NCBI RefSeq assembly: GCF_009932435.1
Contig: NZ_BJOU01000002.1
Coordinates: 248,001-312,000 of the forward strand
Length of the DNA: 64,000 nt
Direction of reading: 5' to 3'
From: Gordonia crocea
GTDB lineage: Bacteria; Actinomycetota; Actinomycetes; Mycobacteriales; Mycobacteriaceae
A program made the translations under genes and the position numbers. The notes under the pieces are model-generated. The model was given only the letters and a program-made list of their open reading frames with translations, was not told the DNA's origin and ran no database searches. Below are positions 43,551 through 52,962 of this stretch, in pieces. Position 1 is the first letter of the stretch, and each line of letters starts with the position of its first letter.

Positions 43551-44363
43551 GTGAAGCTAGGCCACCAATTCTCCCGAGCGTTGCTGGGCGGGCTAGTCGC
43601 GGCGATGGCCGGAGCATCCACGATCGGCTGCGGGAACGCTGGCGCGGCCGTATCCGGCGTGCCGGCACCCCGCGGAAACGTACTCGGCTGGCAACACGTC
43701 TACACCGATGATTTCTCCGGAAAGGCTCTCAACCGGGCGCGATGGTCGCGCTACAGCGGCACGCCGGGCGGTGATCCGGCGAGCAGCTGGTCGCCGAGCC
43801 ATGTCCGGGTTGGTGGATCCAAGCTGGTCCTCATGGGCTATCGCGATGGGGGAAGGCTCGTCACCGGAGGCGTGTCCAACTGGCGGAATGCGCAATTGTA
43901 CGGCAAGTGGGAAGTGCGAGCGCGTGCTGATGCCAGCGATGAAGTTACCTTCCACTTCTTGCTCTGGCCACGGAATGAGGTATGGCCACCGGAGATCGAC
44001 TTCGCGGAGAGCTTTGGTGGGGCGCGAACCAAGGTCGATGCCTTCCTGCACTGGCGCGACGCGGCTGGGAAGCGGCAAAAGCGGCAACGAGTGTTGCGTG
44101 GCGACTTCACCAAGTGGAATACCTTCGGGGTGGAATGGACCCCGTCGCTGGTGCGGTACACGATCAACGGGCGCGTGTGGGCGACCGAGACAGGTGGCAT
44201 CGTCCCATCGACGCCGATGTGGCTTGGCCTGCAGGCTCAAGCTGGTGGATGCGCCAAACGAGCACAGTGGGGCGGCAAACGCTGTCCTACCGTGGGTACA
44301 CCGGCTGTGACGAGGGTCGAAATCGATTGGGTCGCGGTGTACCGTCCGGGGCTGGCCCTCTAG
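43551..44363 (+). CDS. GH16-family glycoside hydrolase lipoprotein
   Basis: Secreted protein of 270 residues with a lipobox-like TIGC (Cys near residue 27), then a GH16 concanavalin-like domain: DDFSGKALNRARWS near the start, YGKWEVRARAD, and the catalytic motif EIDFAE (ExDxxE form), with the closing VEIDWVAVYRPG strand. GH16 enzymes cut or transfer beta-1,3/1,4 glucans or galactans. All catalytic acids are present. It starts 3 bp after the thioesterase gene. A glycan-cutting enzyme in the isonitrile-synthase unit again joins glycan handling to this pathway. Confidence 0.85.
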   Translation: MKLGHQFSRALLGGLVAAMAGASTIGCGNAGAAVSGVPAPRGNVLGWQHVYTDDFSGKALNRARWSRYSGTPGGDPASSWSPSHVRVGGSKLVLMGYRDGGRLVTGGVSNWRNAQLYGKWEVRARADASDEVTFHFLLWPRNEVWPPEIDFAESFGGARTKVDAFLHWRDAAGKRQKRQRVLRGDFTKWNTFGVEWTPSLVRYTINGRVWATETGGIVPSTPMWLGLQAQAGGCAKRAQWGGKRCPTVGTPAVTRVEIDWVAVYRPGLAL

Positions 44364-44372
44364 GACCGCTGG

Positions 44373-44828
44373 ATGTTGGAGTTACGGGTAGCCGGAGCAG
44401 CCCATTCGTCAGCGGTGCTGGTCCCGCACCCCGAGGAGGTTGTGCCACACCTGCCGTTGACCACCCCGGTTGCGTGCCTGTCTGCGCGCGTTCGAGCCGA
44501 GGAACTATTGCCGCGACTTGCTGCGGCCACCGACCCCGCGGGTGTGCTCGCCGCGTTGTGCTATACGGGTGTGCCGATAGCCGATGCGCATGTACTCGCT
44601 GCTGCCCTGGCGAGTGCGACGACAGTGATTGAGATCGTCGCACTGGACGACGGGAAACGCCTGCTACCGGGCGCGGTGGGAGTGTTCTGCTCCCCGCGCG
44701 GCGACGTCGTCAGCGTGCCGTCCACCGCGGCCGACGGCGCAGAATGGCTCACTTTGACCCCGGCGACGTCGCGCCGGGTCGGACTCGCGTGTGCCGAACT
44801 GGTTCAGCGCCGGCGCGCGGTGCGCTGA
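44373..44828 (+). CDS. Short EspG-like (ESX secretion-associated) protein
   Basis: A 151-residue protein. The C-terminal third (FCSPRGDVVSVPSTAADGAEWLTLTPATSRRVGLACAELV) resembles the end of EspG proteins, the type VII secretion chaperones for PE/PPE substrates, whose usual length is about 250-300. The N-terminal part is Ala/Val-rich and not recognisable. It may be a reduced EspG, a remnant, or an unrelated small protein. No PE, PPE or ESX gene is in the window, though the M. tuberculosis nrp locus begins with PPE1 (Rv0096). It overlaps the convergent DUF4191 gene by 25 bp and marks the right edge of the cluster. Confidence 0.5.
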   Translation: MLELRVAGAAHSSAVLVPHPEEVVPHLPLTTPVACLSARVRAEELLPRLAAATDPAGVLAALCYTGVPIADAHVLAAALASATTVIEIVALDDGKRLLPGAVGVFCSPRGDVVSVPSTAADGAEWLTLTPATSRRVGLACAELVQRRRAVR

Positions 44829-45547
44829 ATGTTGCGCACCTTGGCGCCCTGCGGCATCGGCCCCTTGGGCAGCGCCGCGCCACCCTTGCGGGTGCTCAAC
44901 GCGGCCAGCCGTGACTCGAGTGCGTCGACTTGCTTGCTGTTGATGTTGTTCGGCAGCTTGTTGAGGTGCTTCTCGAGCTTGCTTAGCGGCACTTCGTCCC
45001 CGTCGTTGCCGACCTGTACGACGTAGATCGGGGTGTTGCCGACGACGCGGGCGATCCGCTTCTTCTCCTGGTTGAGCAGACCCTTGACCCGGTTGGGGTT
45101 GCCCTCGCCGACGAGGATGACGCCGGGCTTGCCGATCACCCGGTGCACCGCGTCGAGATGTGTGGTCCCGGCGATTGCCTGTTTGATCCGCCAGGTACCA
45201 CGCATGTTGCTCAGCGCCCACCCGGCCGCGCCGGGCTGGCCCTCGGCCTTGGTGAACACCGACTTCTGCACGCGGCGGCCGAATAGGATGAAGGCGCCGA
45301 GCAACCCGACCATGATGCCCAACGGGATGGTGAACCACAGCTGGTCGATCAGCAGCCCGATGGCGACAGCGATCGCCACGGCCAGGACCACGACGCCGAC
45401 CATGTAGGGGATGAGGCGCTTGTCATCCTTGCGCTGCATCTGGAACGCCTGCCACAGTTGTGCGCGGCGCTCCTTGGAGGCCTGCTTGCGTGCCTGCTTG
45501 GCGGCCTTCTTGGCCTCTTTGGTCGCGGTGTCGTTCGCCTTTGCCAT
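44804..45547 (-). CDS. DUF4191 membrane protein (Rv2219-like)
   Basis: A conserved actinobacterial membrane protein of about 247 residues: Lys/Ala-rich N terminus (likely coiled and cytoplasmic), two close hydrophobic helices (about residues 49-66 and 72-90), then a soluble basic domain with HRVIGKPGVILVGEGNP. Function unknown. ATG45547 is chosen because TAGACT (45555-45560, minus strand) lies 7 nt upstream; ATG45553 is in frame. It is the last gene of the sucB-SDR-lipB-lipA run. In M. tuberculosis it adjoins the RDD gene that here is at 5494-6012. Confidence 0.87.
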   Translation of the reverse strand: MAKANDTATKEAKKAAKQARKQASKERRAQLWQAFQMQRKDDKRLIPYMVGVVVLAVAIAVAIGLLIDQLWFTIPLGIMVGLLGAFILFGRRVQKSVFTKAEGQPGAAGWALSNMRGTWRIKQAIAGTTHLDAVHRVIGKPGVILVGEGNPNRVKGLLNQEKKRIARVVGNTPIYVVQVGNDGDEVPLSKLEKHLNKLPNNINSKQVDALESRLAALSTRKGGAALPKGPMPQGAKVRNIQRTARRR

Positions 45548-45554
45548 GGTCATC

Positions 45555-45560
45555 AGTCTA
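45555..45560 (-). promoter_or_regulatory. -10 element of the DUF4191 gene (leaderless)
   Basis: TAGACT on the minus strand, 7 nt before ATG45547. It gives the gene a promoter separate from the lipA transcript. Confidence 0.4.
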
Positions 45561-45598
45561 CGGTGCGCCGAGTCGGGCGTGGCCCGGCCGGGTCGGGA

Positions 45599-46645
45599 TT
45601 ACCGACCCGCCAGACGGGTCAGCAGCGACGACGCCTCCTGGTGAGCCGATGAGGCGACGGCCAGGTGGGCCATCGCCGGCGCGAGCGGCCGACCGTGGCG
45701 GGCCATCGCCTGGGCGTAGAGCCGCCCGGCCCGGTACGAGGAGCGGACCAGCGGGCCGGCCATGACGCCAGCGAATCCGAGGTCCTCGGCGAACTTGGAT
45801 AACTCCACGAACTCTTCGGGCTTGACCCACCGTTCCACCGGGTGGTGGCGCGGCGACGGGCGCAGGTATTGGGTGATGGTGACGATGTCGCACCCGGCGT
45901 CGTGGAGGTCGACCAGGGCCACGCGTACCTCGTCGGTGGTCTCACCCATTCCCAGGATTAGGTTCGACTTGGTCACCAGGCCGAAGTCGCGCGCCTGGGT
46001 CAGCACGTCCAGCGACCGGTCGTAGCGGAAGGCCGGCCGGATGCGCTTGAAGATGCGTGGGACGGTCTCCAGGTTGTGCGCGAGCACCTCGGGGCGCGAC
46101 TCGAAGACCTCGGCGAGGAGGTCGGGAGTCGCGTGGAAGTCGGGAATCAGGTTCTCCACCCCGGTACCCGGGTTGAGCTCGTGGATCTTGCGCACAGTCT
46201 CCGCGTAGAGCCAGGCGCCCTCGTCGGGGAGGTCGTCGCGGGCCACCCCGGTAATCGTCGAGTACCGCAGGCCCATCGCGGCGACGCTCTCGGCGACGCG
46301 CCGCGGCTCGTCACGGTCGAGCTCGGCGGGTTTGCCGGTGTCGATCTGGCAGAAGTCGCACCGGCGGGTGCACTGTTCGCCGCCGATGAGGAAGGTGGCC
46401 TCCCGGTCTTCCCAGCACTCGTAGATGTTGGGGCAGCCGGCCTCCTCGCAGACCGTGTGCAGTCCTTCGCGTTTGACCAGCCCCTTGAGCTCGGTGAACT
46501 CCGGGCCCATCGTGGCGCGGGTCCTGATCCACGTGGGCTTGCGCTCGATCGGCGTTTGCGCGTTGCGCACCTCCAGGCGCAGCAGTTTGCGGCCGCCCGG
46601 GGCGGAAGCGGGGTCAGGGGTCGGGTTCGGGCTGGGGCAACTCAC
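45599..46645 (-). CDS. lipA: Lipoyl synthase
   Basis: Radical-SAM enzyme that inserts two sulfur atoms into octanoyl groups on lipoyl domains. The 348-residue protein has the auxiliary cluster Cys set in [12 protein letters not shown] and the radical-SAM motif CTRRCDFC, plus the family-typical GMGETTDEV and [17 protein letters not shown]46645 overlaps the lipB stop (GTGA), so the two are translated together. Its main substrate, the two-lipoyl E2 protein, is encoded in the same run. Confidence 0.96.
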   Translation of the reverse strand: MSCPSPNPTPDPASAPGGRKLLRLEVRNAQTPIERKPTWIRTRATMGPEFTELKGLVKREGLHTVCEEAGCPNIYECWEDREATFLIGGEQCTRRCDFCQIDTGKPAELDRDEPRRVAESVAAMGLRYSTITGVARDDLPDEGAWLYAETVRKIHELNPGTGVENLIPDFHATPDLLAEVFESRPEVLAHNLETVPRIFKRIRPAFRYDRSLDVLTQARDFGLVTKSNLILGMGETTDEVRVALVDLHDAGCDIVTITQYLRPSPRHHPVERWVKPEEFVELSKFAEDLGFAGVMAGPLVRSSYRAGRLYAQAMARHGRPLAPAMAHLAVASSAHQEASSLLTRLAGR

Positions 46646-47364
46646 AGTGGGGATCCTTGGGACAGGGCTGGGGGATGTGCGGCGGGCTCGTCGCCGGCGG
46701 ACAGAGGATGGTCGAACCAGTGGGTGACGGCGGCGGCCACCGCATCACTTACTTCGTCGACGCTGATCGGGCGGTTGAGCTCGCGTGCCAGCGACGTCAC
46801 GCCAGCGTCGGCGATGCCGCATGGGACGATCGCGTCGAAGGCCGACAGGTCAGGGTCGACGTTGAGCGCGAAGCCGTGCAGCGCGACACCGCGCGCCACC
46901 CGAATGCCGATCTGGGCGATCTTGCGTTCCCCAGCGCCGTCGGAGAGCCAGACCCCTGAGCGGCCGTCGATGCGGCCGGCGGTCACGCCGAGGGCGGTGC
47001 ACACGTCAATCAGGGCCTGCTCGATGCGTCGCACGTAGTCGACGACGTCGAGTGGCTCTCGCAGGGCCACGATCGGGTAGCCGACGAGTTGGCCGGGCCC
47101 GTGCCAGGTGATCCGGCCGCCACGGTCGACGGTGACCACCTCGGAGCCGTCGGTCGGCAGATCGGACTCCTCGGTGCGCTTCCCGGCGGTATAGGTCGAC
47201 GGATGCTCCAGCAGGAGCAACAGGTCGTGGTCCAGGGTGCCGGATGCGCGGTCGGCGGCCAGCGCGTGCTGGTCGTCATAGGCGGTCCGGTAGTCGACCG
47301 TGCCGAGTCGGCGCACCTCCACCGGGGAGCCGGCGCGGCGCAGCGATCCGGGTTGGGCAGGCAT
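46642..47364 (-). CDS. lipB: Octanoyl-[ACP]:protein octanoyltransferase
   Basis: Moves octanoyl from ACP to the lysine of lipoyl domains, the step before LipA. The 240-residue protein shows [15 protein letters not shown], the [17 protein letters not shown] block, and the catalytic Cys in IVPCGI with the preceding Lys in [14 protein letters not shown]47364 overlaps the SDR gene's stop (ATGA). A longer in-frame start at 47376 is possible but lies inside the SDR gene. Confidence 0.95.
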   Translation of the reverse strand: MPAQPGSLRRAGSPVEVRRLGTVDYRTAYDDQHALAADRASGTLDHDLLLLLEHPSTYTAGKRTEESDLPTDGSEVVTVDRGGRITWHGPGQLVGYPIVALREPLDVVDYVRRIEQALIDVCTALGVTAGRIDGRSGVWLSDGAGERKIAQIGIRVARGVALHGFALNVDPDLSAFDAIVPCGIADAGVTSLARELNRPISVDEVSDAVAAAVTHWFDHPLSAGDEPAAHPPALSQGSPL

Positions 47365-48254
47365 CAGCGCGTCCAACTCAGGGCATTGGCAATGGTTTCG
47401 TCGGCGAAGTCGAATCCGGCGTTCGTGAGCACATCGGGTACAACGCGCGACGAGGCCAGAATCATTTCCTTTGCCATATCGCCGCCGATCAGGCGTAGTA
47501 CGGCCGCGGGGACCGGGAGGCGAGTCGGGCGGCCCAGCACCTCGCCGTAGGTCCGGATGAACTCGGAGAACCGAACGGGTTGCGGAGCGGTCAGATTCAC
47601 CGGGCCGGTGATCTCAGAGCCACCCCCGTCGGAAAGGAGGAACTCGATGGCGGCCACCTCGTCGCGCAGCGAAATCCAGGAGAGGAACTGCTCGCCGTCG
47701 CCGAGTCGGCCGCCGAGCCCGGTCTTGACTAGCGGGCGGACTCTGGCGAGCAGGCCGCCCTTCGGAGCGAGGACCGGTCCGGTCCGGAGGAAGACGACTC
47801 GGGTGTCGGACAACGCCGGCGCGGCGGCCTCTTCCCAATCGGCCGCGAGGTCAGCCAGAAATCCGGTGCCCCGGCCATCGGCCTCGGTGGCGGCCCGCTC
47901 GCCGGTATCCCCGTAGAAGCCCGTGGCACTGGCCGAGAGGAACACCGGCACGTCGGCACCGGCGATGGCCTCGGCGAGAATCAAAGTCGGGGTGATACGG
48001 GAGTCGCGCAGCTCCTGTCGGAAGTGACCGCTCCAGTGCCTGTCGCCGATTCCAACGCCGCCGAGGGAGACGACTGCGTCCACGCCGCTGAAAGCCTCGT
48101 CGGGGACACCGAAACCTTCTGGGTCCCAACTGAACTCGTCCGGGTTGCGGGCCTCGCGACGCACCAGCCGCGCGACGTCGGTGCCGTGTGAACGCAGCGC
48201 CGAGGTCAAGGCCGATCCGATCAGCCCGGAGGATCCCGCAATCAGGACGCGCAT
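47364..48254 (-). CDS. TIGR01777/SDR39U1-family NAD(P)-dependent epimerase-like protein
   Basis: A 296-residue extended short-chain dehydrogenase-like protein. The cofactor motif is [11 protein letters not shown], with [12 protein letters not shown] and [13 protein letters not shown] following, and the C-terminal DUF1731 region ARVPLP-like stretch ([29 protein letters not shown]). Its substrate is unknown in all relatives. It is placed between sucB (3 bp away) and lipB as in M. tuberculosis (Rv2216). Confidence 0.88.
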   Translation of the reverse strand: MRVLIAGSSGLIGSALTSALRSHGTDVARLVRREARNPDEFSWDPEGFGVPDEAFSGVDAVVSLGGVGIGDRHWSGHFRQELRDSRITPTLILAEAIAGADVPVFLSASATGFYGDTGERAATEADGRGTGFLADLAADWEEAAAPALSDTRVVFLRTGPVLAPKGGLLARVRPLVKTGLGGRLGDGEQFLSWISLRDEVAAIEFLLSDGGGSEITGPVNLTAPQPVRFSEFIRTYGEVLGRPTRLPVPAAVLRLIGGDMAKEMILASSRVVPDVLTNAGFDFADETIANALSWTR

Positions 48255-48257
48255 GGC

Positions 48258-50048
48258 TTAGAGCCCGAGGTCGGCGGTGAACTCCCCGGCCTCAAGGCGC
48301 TTGCGGATGGTGGTGACGAAACGGCCGGCATCGGCACCGTCGATGAGCCGGTGGTCATAGGTCAGCGGCAGGTACGCCATCGACCGGACGCCCAGCGATT
48401 CGCTGCCGTCCTCGTCGGCGATGACTGCCGCGCGCTTGACGATGGCGCCGGTGCCCAGCATCGCCGCCTGCGGCGGTACCAGGATCGGCGTGTCGAACAG
48501 GGCGCCCTGGCTGCCGATGTTGGTGATGGTGAACGTGCCGCCGGACAGGTCGTCGGGCTTGAGGTTCCCCGACCGGGCGCGCGAGGCGATGTCGGCGATC
48601 GCGCGGGCGAGACCGGCCAGCGACAGGTCGTCGGCGTTGTGGATCACCGGCGAGAGCAGGCCCTGCTCGGTGTCGACGGCGATGCCGAGGTGGACACCGC
48701 CGTGGTAGGTGATCTCCTTGGTCGCGTCGTCGTAGCTGGCGTTGACGTTCGGATGCACCTTGAGCGCCTCGACGACGGCCTTGGCGAAGAACGGGAGGAA
48801 CGTCAGGTTCACGCCTTCGGCGGCGGCGAAGGACTCCTTGGCGGCGGCGCGCAATGCCGCGACCTTCGTCATGTCGACTTCGTGGACCTGGGTCAGCTGG
48901 GCCGAGGTCTGCAGCGACTCCAACGTCTTGGCCGCGGTGATCTGGCGGATCCGGTTGGCCTTGGCGGTGGTTCCGCGCAGTGCCGCCAGTTCCGGGCGGA
49001 TTTCCGGGGCGGGTGCCGCCGGTGCGGCGGGAGCGGCGGCCGGCGCGGCGGTGGGTGCCGCGGGCGCGGTGGCCGCGGCCAGCACGTCCTGCTTGCGGAT
49101 CCGCCCACCGACGCCGGTGCCGGTGACCGTCGACAGGTCGACATTGTTCTCGGCGGCGAGCTTGCGGACCAGCGGCGTCACGTAGGGGCCGCCGGAGGAA
49201 TCGGACTCGGTGGCCGGTGCCGGTGCTGCGGCTGCCGGTGCGGGGGTCGGCGCCGGCGCGGGAGCCGCAGGAGCGGGAGCCGGGGCCGGAGCGGCAGGAG
49301 CCGCAGCGGCCGGAGCGGGAGTGGCCGGAGCGGGAGTGGGCTCGGGGGCCGGGGCGGGCGCGGGCTCGGGTGCGGGCGCCGGAGTCGGTTCGGGTGCCGG
49401 TGCGGCCGCCGGGGCGCCGCTGCCGATCACGGCGAGCTTGCCACCCACCTCGACTACCTCGTCGACGTCGGCGGCGATCTCGAGCAGAGTGCCCGCCACG
49501 GGCGAGGGGATCTCGGTGTCGACCTTGTCGGTGGAGACCTCCACCAGCGGCTCGTCGACGGCGACCGAGTCGCCAACCTGCTTGAGCCAATTCGTCACGG
49601 TGCCCTCGGTGACCGACTCGCCCAGCTCGGGCATGACCACGTCGGTACCGCTCGCGGCCGGCGCGGCGGGAGCGGGTTCTGCAGCGGGAGCAGCGGGTTC
49701 GGGGGCCGGGGCAGGTGCGGCCGGTTCCGGAGCGGCTGCGGGGGCCTCGGCCGCCGGCGCGGGAGCGGCGGGCTCGGCTGCCGGAGCGGGGGTCTCGGGT
49801 GCGGCCTCGCCGGCCTCGCCGATGACGGCCAACTCGCCGCCGATCTCCACGACGTCGTCCTCGGCGGCGACGATCTTGACCAACACGCCGGCAACCGGCG
49901 AGGGGATCTCGGTGTCGACCTTGTCGGTCGAGACTTCCAGCAGCGGCTCGTCGACGGCGACCGTGTCTCCTTCCGCCTTCAGCCACCGGGTCACGGTTCC
50001 TTCGGTGACGCTCTCACCCAATGCGGGCATCTGGACGGAGAAGGCCAT
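48258..50048 (-). CDS. sucB: 2-oxo acid dehydrogenase E2 (dihydrolipoamide acyltransferase)
   Basis: Core acyltransferase of the pyruvate/2-oxoglutarate dehydrogenase complexes (DlaT of M. tuberculosis, often annotated sucB). The 596 residues hold two N-terminal lipoyl domains, each with [10 protein letters not shown], joined by long Ala/Pro linkers (nt about 49640-49800 and 49200-49420), a peripheral-subunit-binding domain near [14 protein letters not shown], and the catalytic domain ending in [12 protein letters not shown] with the active-site His. A strong GAGGAG precedes ATG50048. It is first in the run that supplies its own lipoylation enzymes. The 117-bp gap to pepA has no clear terminator. 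Confidence 0.95.
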   Translation of the reverse strand: MAFSVQMPALGESVTEGTVTRWLKAEGDTVAVDEPLLEVSTDKVDTEIPSPVAGVLVKIVAAEDDVVEIGGELAVIGEAGEAAPETPAPAAEPAAPAPAAEAPAAAPEPAAPAPAPEPAAPAAEPAPAAPAASGTDVVMPELGESVTEGTVTNWLKQVGDSVAVDEPLVEVSTDKVDTEIPSPVAGTLLEIAADVDEVVEVGGKLAVIGSGAPAAAPAPEPTPAPAPEPAPAPAPEPTPAPATPAPAAAAPAAPAPAPAPAAPAPAPTPAPAAAAPAPATESDSSGGPYVTPLVRKLAAENNVDLSTVTGTGVGGRIRKQDVLAAATAPAAPTAAPAAAPAAPAAPAPEIRPELAALRGTTAKANRIRQITAAKTLESLQTSAQLTQVHEVDMTKVAALRAAAKESFAAAEGVNLTFLPFFAKAVVEALKVHPNVNASYDDATKEITYHGGVHLGIAVDTEQGLLSPVIHNADDLSLAGLARAIADIASRARSGNLKPDDLSGGTFTITNIGSQGALFDTPILVPPQAAMLGTGAIVKRAAVIADEDGSESLGVRSMAYLPLTYDHRLIDGADAGRFVTTIRKRLEAGEFTADLGL

Positions 50049-50165
50049 TGCTGTTGACTCCTCAAATAGTCGGTTGTGGCAGGTCGGACGTGATTGGTGG
50101 TACGTCGGCCGGCGTGGCGCGGACGGGGATGTTCGCCGCTCGGGATCAACCCTACAGGCGCACGC

Positions 50166-51740
50166 CTAGCCGGTCTCGGCGATGTCCTCGATCACACGGA
50201 TCAGGGTGCGCACCGGGACGCCGGTCGCGCCCTTGGGGGAGTAGCCCCACGGTCCGCCGGTGTTGAAGGCGGGTCCGGCGATGTCGATGTGGGCCCAGGA
50301 CTGGCCGTCGGGAACGAACTGTTTGAGGTAGGTCCCCGCGGCGAGCATGCCGCCGTTGCGGTGCGGTGTGATGTTGGCCAGATCGGCGACGCGGGACTTC
50401 AGGTCGGCGAGCAGCTCGGGCGGCAACGGCATGGCCCACCCGTTCTCCCCGGCGGACCGCGACAGCGCGGCCACCCGGTCGCGGAAGGCGCCGGTGCCCA
50501 TGACGCCCGGGGTGCGCGCCCCGAGCGCGACCATCTGCGCGCCGGTGAGCGTCGCGGTGTCGATGAGGTAGTCCGGGTCGTCTTCGAGGGCGCGGACGAT
50601 GGCGTCGGCGAGGATTAGCCGGCCCTCGGCGTCGGTGTTGAGGACCTCGATCGTCTTGCCGCCGTACTGCGTCAGCACGTCGCCCGGTCGCTGTGCCGTG
50701 CTCGACGGCATGTTCTCGGCCATCGGCACCGTCGCGGTGACCGCGGTGTCGACGCCGAGACGGGCGGCGGCGATGGTCGCGGCGATCACCGCCGCGGCCC
50801 CGCCCATGTCCGAGGTCATGAGGTCCATCCCCGCGGCCGGCTTGATCGAGATGCCGCCGGTGTCGAAGGTGATCCCCTTGCCGACGAGGGCCACCGACTT
50901 CGCGCCCTTGCGCCCGGCGTGGGTCAGGCGGACCAGGCGCGGCTTGCGCGAACTGCCCTTGCCGACGCCGATGATGCCCCCGTAGCCCTGCTGCTCGAGC
51001 GCGGTGTCGTCGAGGACCTCCACGGTGAGTCTGAACTTGCGGCCGAGGGAGGCGGCGCGCGCGGCGAACTCCTCCGGGTAGAGGTGGCTGGGCGGGGTGT
51101 TGACGAAGTCGCGGGCGATGGCCACCGAGTCGGCGACGACCTCGGCGTGGGCGAGCTCGGCCTTGGCGTCGGCGTTCTTCGTCTCGACCAACAGATGGAT
51201 CTTCGTCGGGACGGGCGCCTTGCCGCCGGCCTCGGGCTCGCTGCGGAACAGCTCGAATCGGTAGGCGCCCAGGAACAATCCCTCGACGACCGGACCGATC
51301 CCCAACGACGACAGCGTCGTCGCCACGGTCGGGTGTCCGGCCAACTCCCGGGCCGCGATACCGGCCGCCTGGCGCAACGACTCGGCGGCGGCACTGGCCG
51401 CGTCGGTCTCGGTCTCACCACTCGGCTCGTCGTCGAGCTTCCCGAGCCCGACGGCCACCACGACGTCGACGTCGAGTCCCGCCGGAGCCGGCACCCGGGT
51501 GATCTCGCCGTGCTTGCCGGTGGCCCCCACGGCGACCAACGCGGTCTCGAGCGCCTCGGCGACGGCGTCGTCGACGATCCCGTCACCGATGACGAGCGCG
51601 GGGGCGGGATCGGCCGACGGCGAATCCCCGGTGCCGTTCTGGTTCAGGCCGATCAGCAGTGCGGTGTCGGCACGGGCGATGGTGGTGGCGAGGTCGAATT
51701 CCGGGCCGCGGACCCGGTCGGCGGTGTCAGAGTTGCTCAC
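50166..51740 (-). CDS. pepA: Leucyl aminopeptidase (M17)
   Basis: Cytoplasmic two-metal aminopeptidase of 524 residues. The C-terminal M17 catalytic domain carries [21 protein letters not shown] and the signature [13 protein letters not shown] with metal-binding Asp and Glu. The N-terminal about 170 residues form the usual macro-like domain. GTG51740 is chosen because TAAGTT (51748-51753, minus strand) sits 7 nt upstream; the frame stays open much further but only as a shadow of gcvT. It is divergent from gcvT. Confidence 0.94.
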   Translation of the reverse strand: MSNSDTADRVRGPEFDLATTIARADTALLIGLNQNGTGDSPSADPAPALVIGDGIVDDAVAEALETALVAVGATGKHGEITRVPAPAGLDVDVVVAVGLGKLDDEPSGETETDAASAAAESLRQAAGIAARELAGHPTVATTLSSLGIGPVVEGLFLGAYRFELFRSEPEAGGKAPVPTKIHLLVETKNADAKAELAHAEVVADSVAIARDFVNTPPSHLYPEEFAARAASLGRKFRLTVEVLDDTALEQQGYGGIIGVGKGSSRKPRLVRLTHAGRKGAKSVALVGKGITFDTGGISIKPAAGMDLMTSDMGGAAAVIAATIAAARLGVDTAVTATVPMAENMPSSTAQRPGDVLTQYGGKTIEVLNTDAEGRLILADAIVRALEDDPDYLIDTATLTGAQMVALGARTPGVMGTGAFRDRVAALSRSAGENGWAMPLPPELLADLKSRVADLANITPHRNGGMLAAGTYLKQFVPDGQSWAHIDIAGPAFNTGGPWGYSPKGATGVPVRTLIRVIEDIAETG

Positions 51741-51747
51741 GGCTACC

Positions 51748-51753
51748 AACTTA
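51748..51753 (-). promoter_or_regulatory. -10 element of pepA (leaderless)
   Basis: TAAGTT on the minus strand, 7 nt before GTG51740. It lies 12 bp from the divergent gcvT -10 box. Confidence 0.45.
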
Positions 51754-51764
51754 GCCACAGCGGC

Positions 51765-51770
51765 TACGCT
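51765..51770 (+). promoter_or_regulatory. -10 element of gcvT (leaderless)
   Basis: TACGCT with 7 nt to ATG51778. No Shine-Dalgarno sequence is present. Confidence 0.45.
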
Positions 51771-51777
51771 TTGCCCC

Positions 51778-52896
51778 ATGGCCGCGACGAACGAGCTTTT
51801 TGACGGACCCCTGACCGAGCAACACCGCGAACTCGGCGCCAGTTTCGCCGAGTTCGGGGGCTGGAACATGCCGGTGTCGTATTCCGGCACCGTCGCCGAA
51901 CACACCGCGGTGCGCACCGCGGTGGGCATTTTCGACGTCAGCCACCTGGGCAAGGCGCTGGTCCGCGGACCCGGTGCCGCCGAATTCTGCAATGCGACCC
52001 TGAGTAACGACCTGGGCAAGATCGCGCCCGGCAAGGCCCAGTACACGATGTGTTGCAACGACGCCGGTGGCGTCGTCGACGACCTCATCGCCTACCTCGT
52101 GTCCGACGAAGAGGTGTTCCTGGTGCCGAACGCGGCGAATACCGCCGCGGTGGTCGCCGCGCTGAAGGCGGTCGCGCCGGCCGGGATCGAGATCACCGAC
52201 CAACACCGCGACTACGCGGTGATCGCGGTGCAGGGACCGCGCTCGGCGGAGGTCCTCGACGAGCTGGGCCTGCCCACCGGGATGGAGTACATGGCCTATG
52301 CCGACGCGGTGGTCAACCTCGACGGGGCCGACCGGCCCGTCCGGGTCTGCCGGACCGGTTACACCGGCGAACACGGCTACGAGGTCATTCCGACCTGGTC
52401 GGACGCCCCGGCGGTGTTCGGCGCACTGCTGGCCGGCGTCACCGCCCGCGACGGCCTCCCCGCCGGCCTGGGCGCCCGGGACACGCTTCGGACCGAAATG
52501 GGCTACGCCCTGCACGGGCACGAATTGAGTCCGACGATCACCCCGAACCAGGCCCGGTCGGGATGGGCGGTCGGCTGGGACAAGCCCGCCTTCTTCGGCC
52601 GCGACGCGCTGCTGGCGGAGAAGCAGGGCGGGCCGTCGCGCCGCCTTTACGGCCTCCGGGCGACCGGCCGCGGTATCCCGCGCGCCGGATGCGCCATCCT
52701 GGACGGCGAGGGTGGCAACCGGATCGGGGAGTGCACGTCGGGGACGTTCTCGCCGACCGCGCAGACCGGGATCGCGTTGGGCTTCATCGACGCCGACTCC
52801 GGGGTGAAGAAGGGCGACACGGTGGTCATCGACGTCCGGGGCCGGGCACTCGCGTGCGAGGTCGTGCTGCCGCCCTTCGTCGAGTCACACGTGTGA
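51778..52896 (+). CDS. gcvT: Glycine cleavage system T protein (aminomethyltransferase)
   Basis: Transfers the methylene group from the aminomethyl-lipoyl H protein to tetrahydrofolate. The 372-residue protein has the typical start [28 protein letters not shown], the folate-binding [12 protein letters not shown] and [17 protein letters not shown], and the C-terminal [11 protein letters not shown]. In this neighbourhood it depends on LipA/LipB-made lipoyl groups. It precedes ilvE on the same strand by 66 bp. Confidence 0.95.
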   Translation: MAATNELFDGPLTEQHRELGASFAEFGGWNMPVSYSGTVAEHTAVRTAVGIFDVSHLGKALVRGPGAAEFCNATLSNDLGKIAPGKAQYTMCCNDAGGVVDDLIAYLVSDEEVFLVPNAANTAAVVAALKAVAPAGIEITDQHRDYAVIAVQGPRSAEVLDELGLPTGMEYMAYADAVVNLDGADRPVRVCRTGYTGEHGYEVIPTWSDAPAVFGALLAGVTARDGLPAGLGARDTLRTEMGYALHGHELSPTITPNQARSGWAVGWDKPAFFGRDALLAEKQGGPSRRLYGLRATGRGIPRAGCAILDGEGGNRIGECTSGTFSPTAQTGIALGFIDADSGVKKGDTVVIDVRGRALACEVVLPPFVESHV

Positions 52897-52949
52897 ACCC
52901 GCCCGAATGGCGAACCCCACGTCCCAGAAATCCGCTTGGTTGCAACGGC

Positions 52950-52955
52950 TAATAT
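52950..52955 (+). promoter_or_regulatory. -10 element of ilvE (leaderless)
   Basis: TAATAT with 7 nt to ATG52963, a near-consensus -10 for this organism. Confidence 0.55.
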
Positions 52956-52962
52956 TGAACGC

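Larger units (their letters stand above)
11668..44828. other. Isonitrile-lipopeptide-type metallophore cluster with glycan, import and BlaI regulation genes
   Basis: A continuous block of 27 genes. The set comprises a C-A-T-R NRPS, ACPs, acyl-AMP ligases, FcoT/ScoD thioesterases, a ScoE isonitrile synthase, a KAS III, a FecBCDE-like importer, an MspA porin, two flippases, four glycosyltransferases, a UDP-sugar dehydrogenase, a GH16 lipoprotein and a BlaI/M56 pair. Four copies of one palindrome cover the promoters of all the transcription units. The block borders the copper/sigma module (6063-11572) on the left and the core DUF4191 gene on the right. Confidence 0.75.

Noticed and set aside
49210..50169. 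Long Gly/Ala repeat protein on the plus strand, collagen- or PE_PGRS-like
   Set aside because: It is the antisense reading of the Ala/Pro linkers of the E2 acyltransferase gene, with no start signal of its own.
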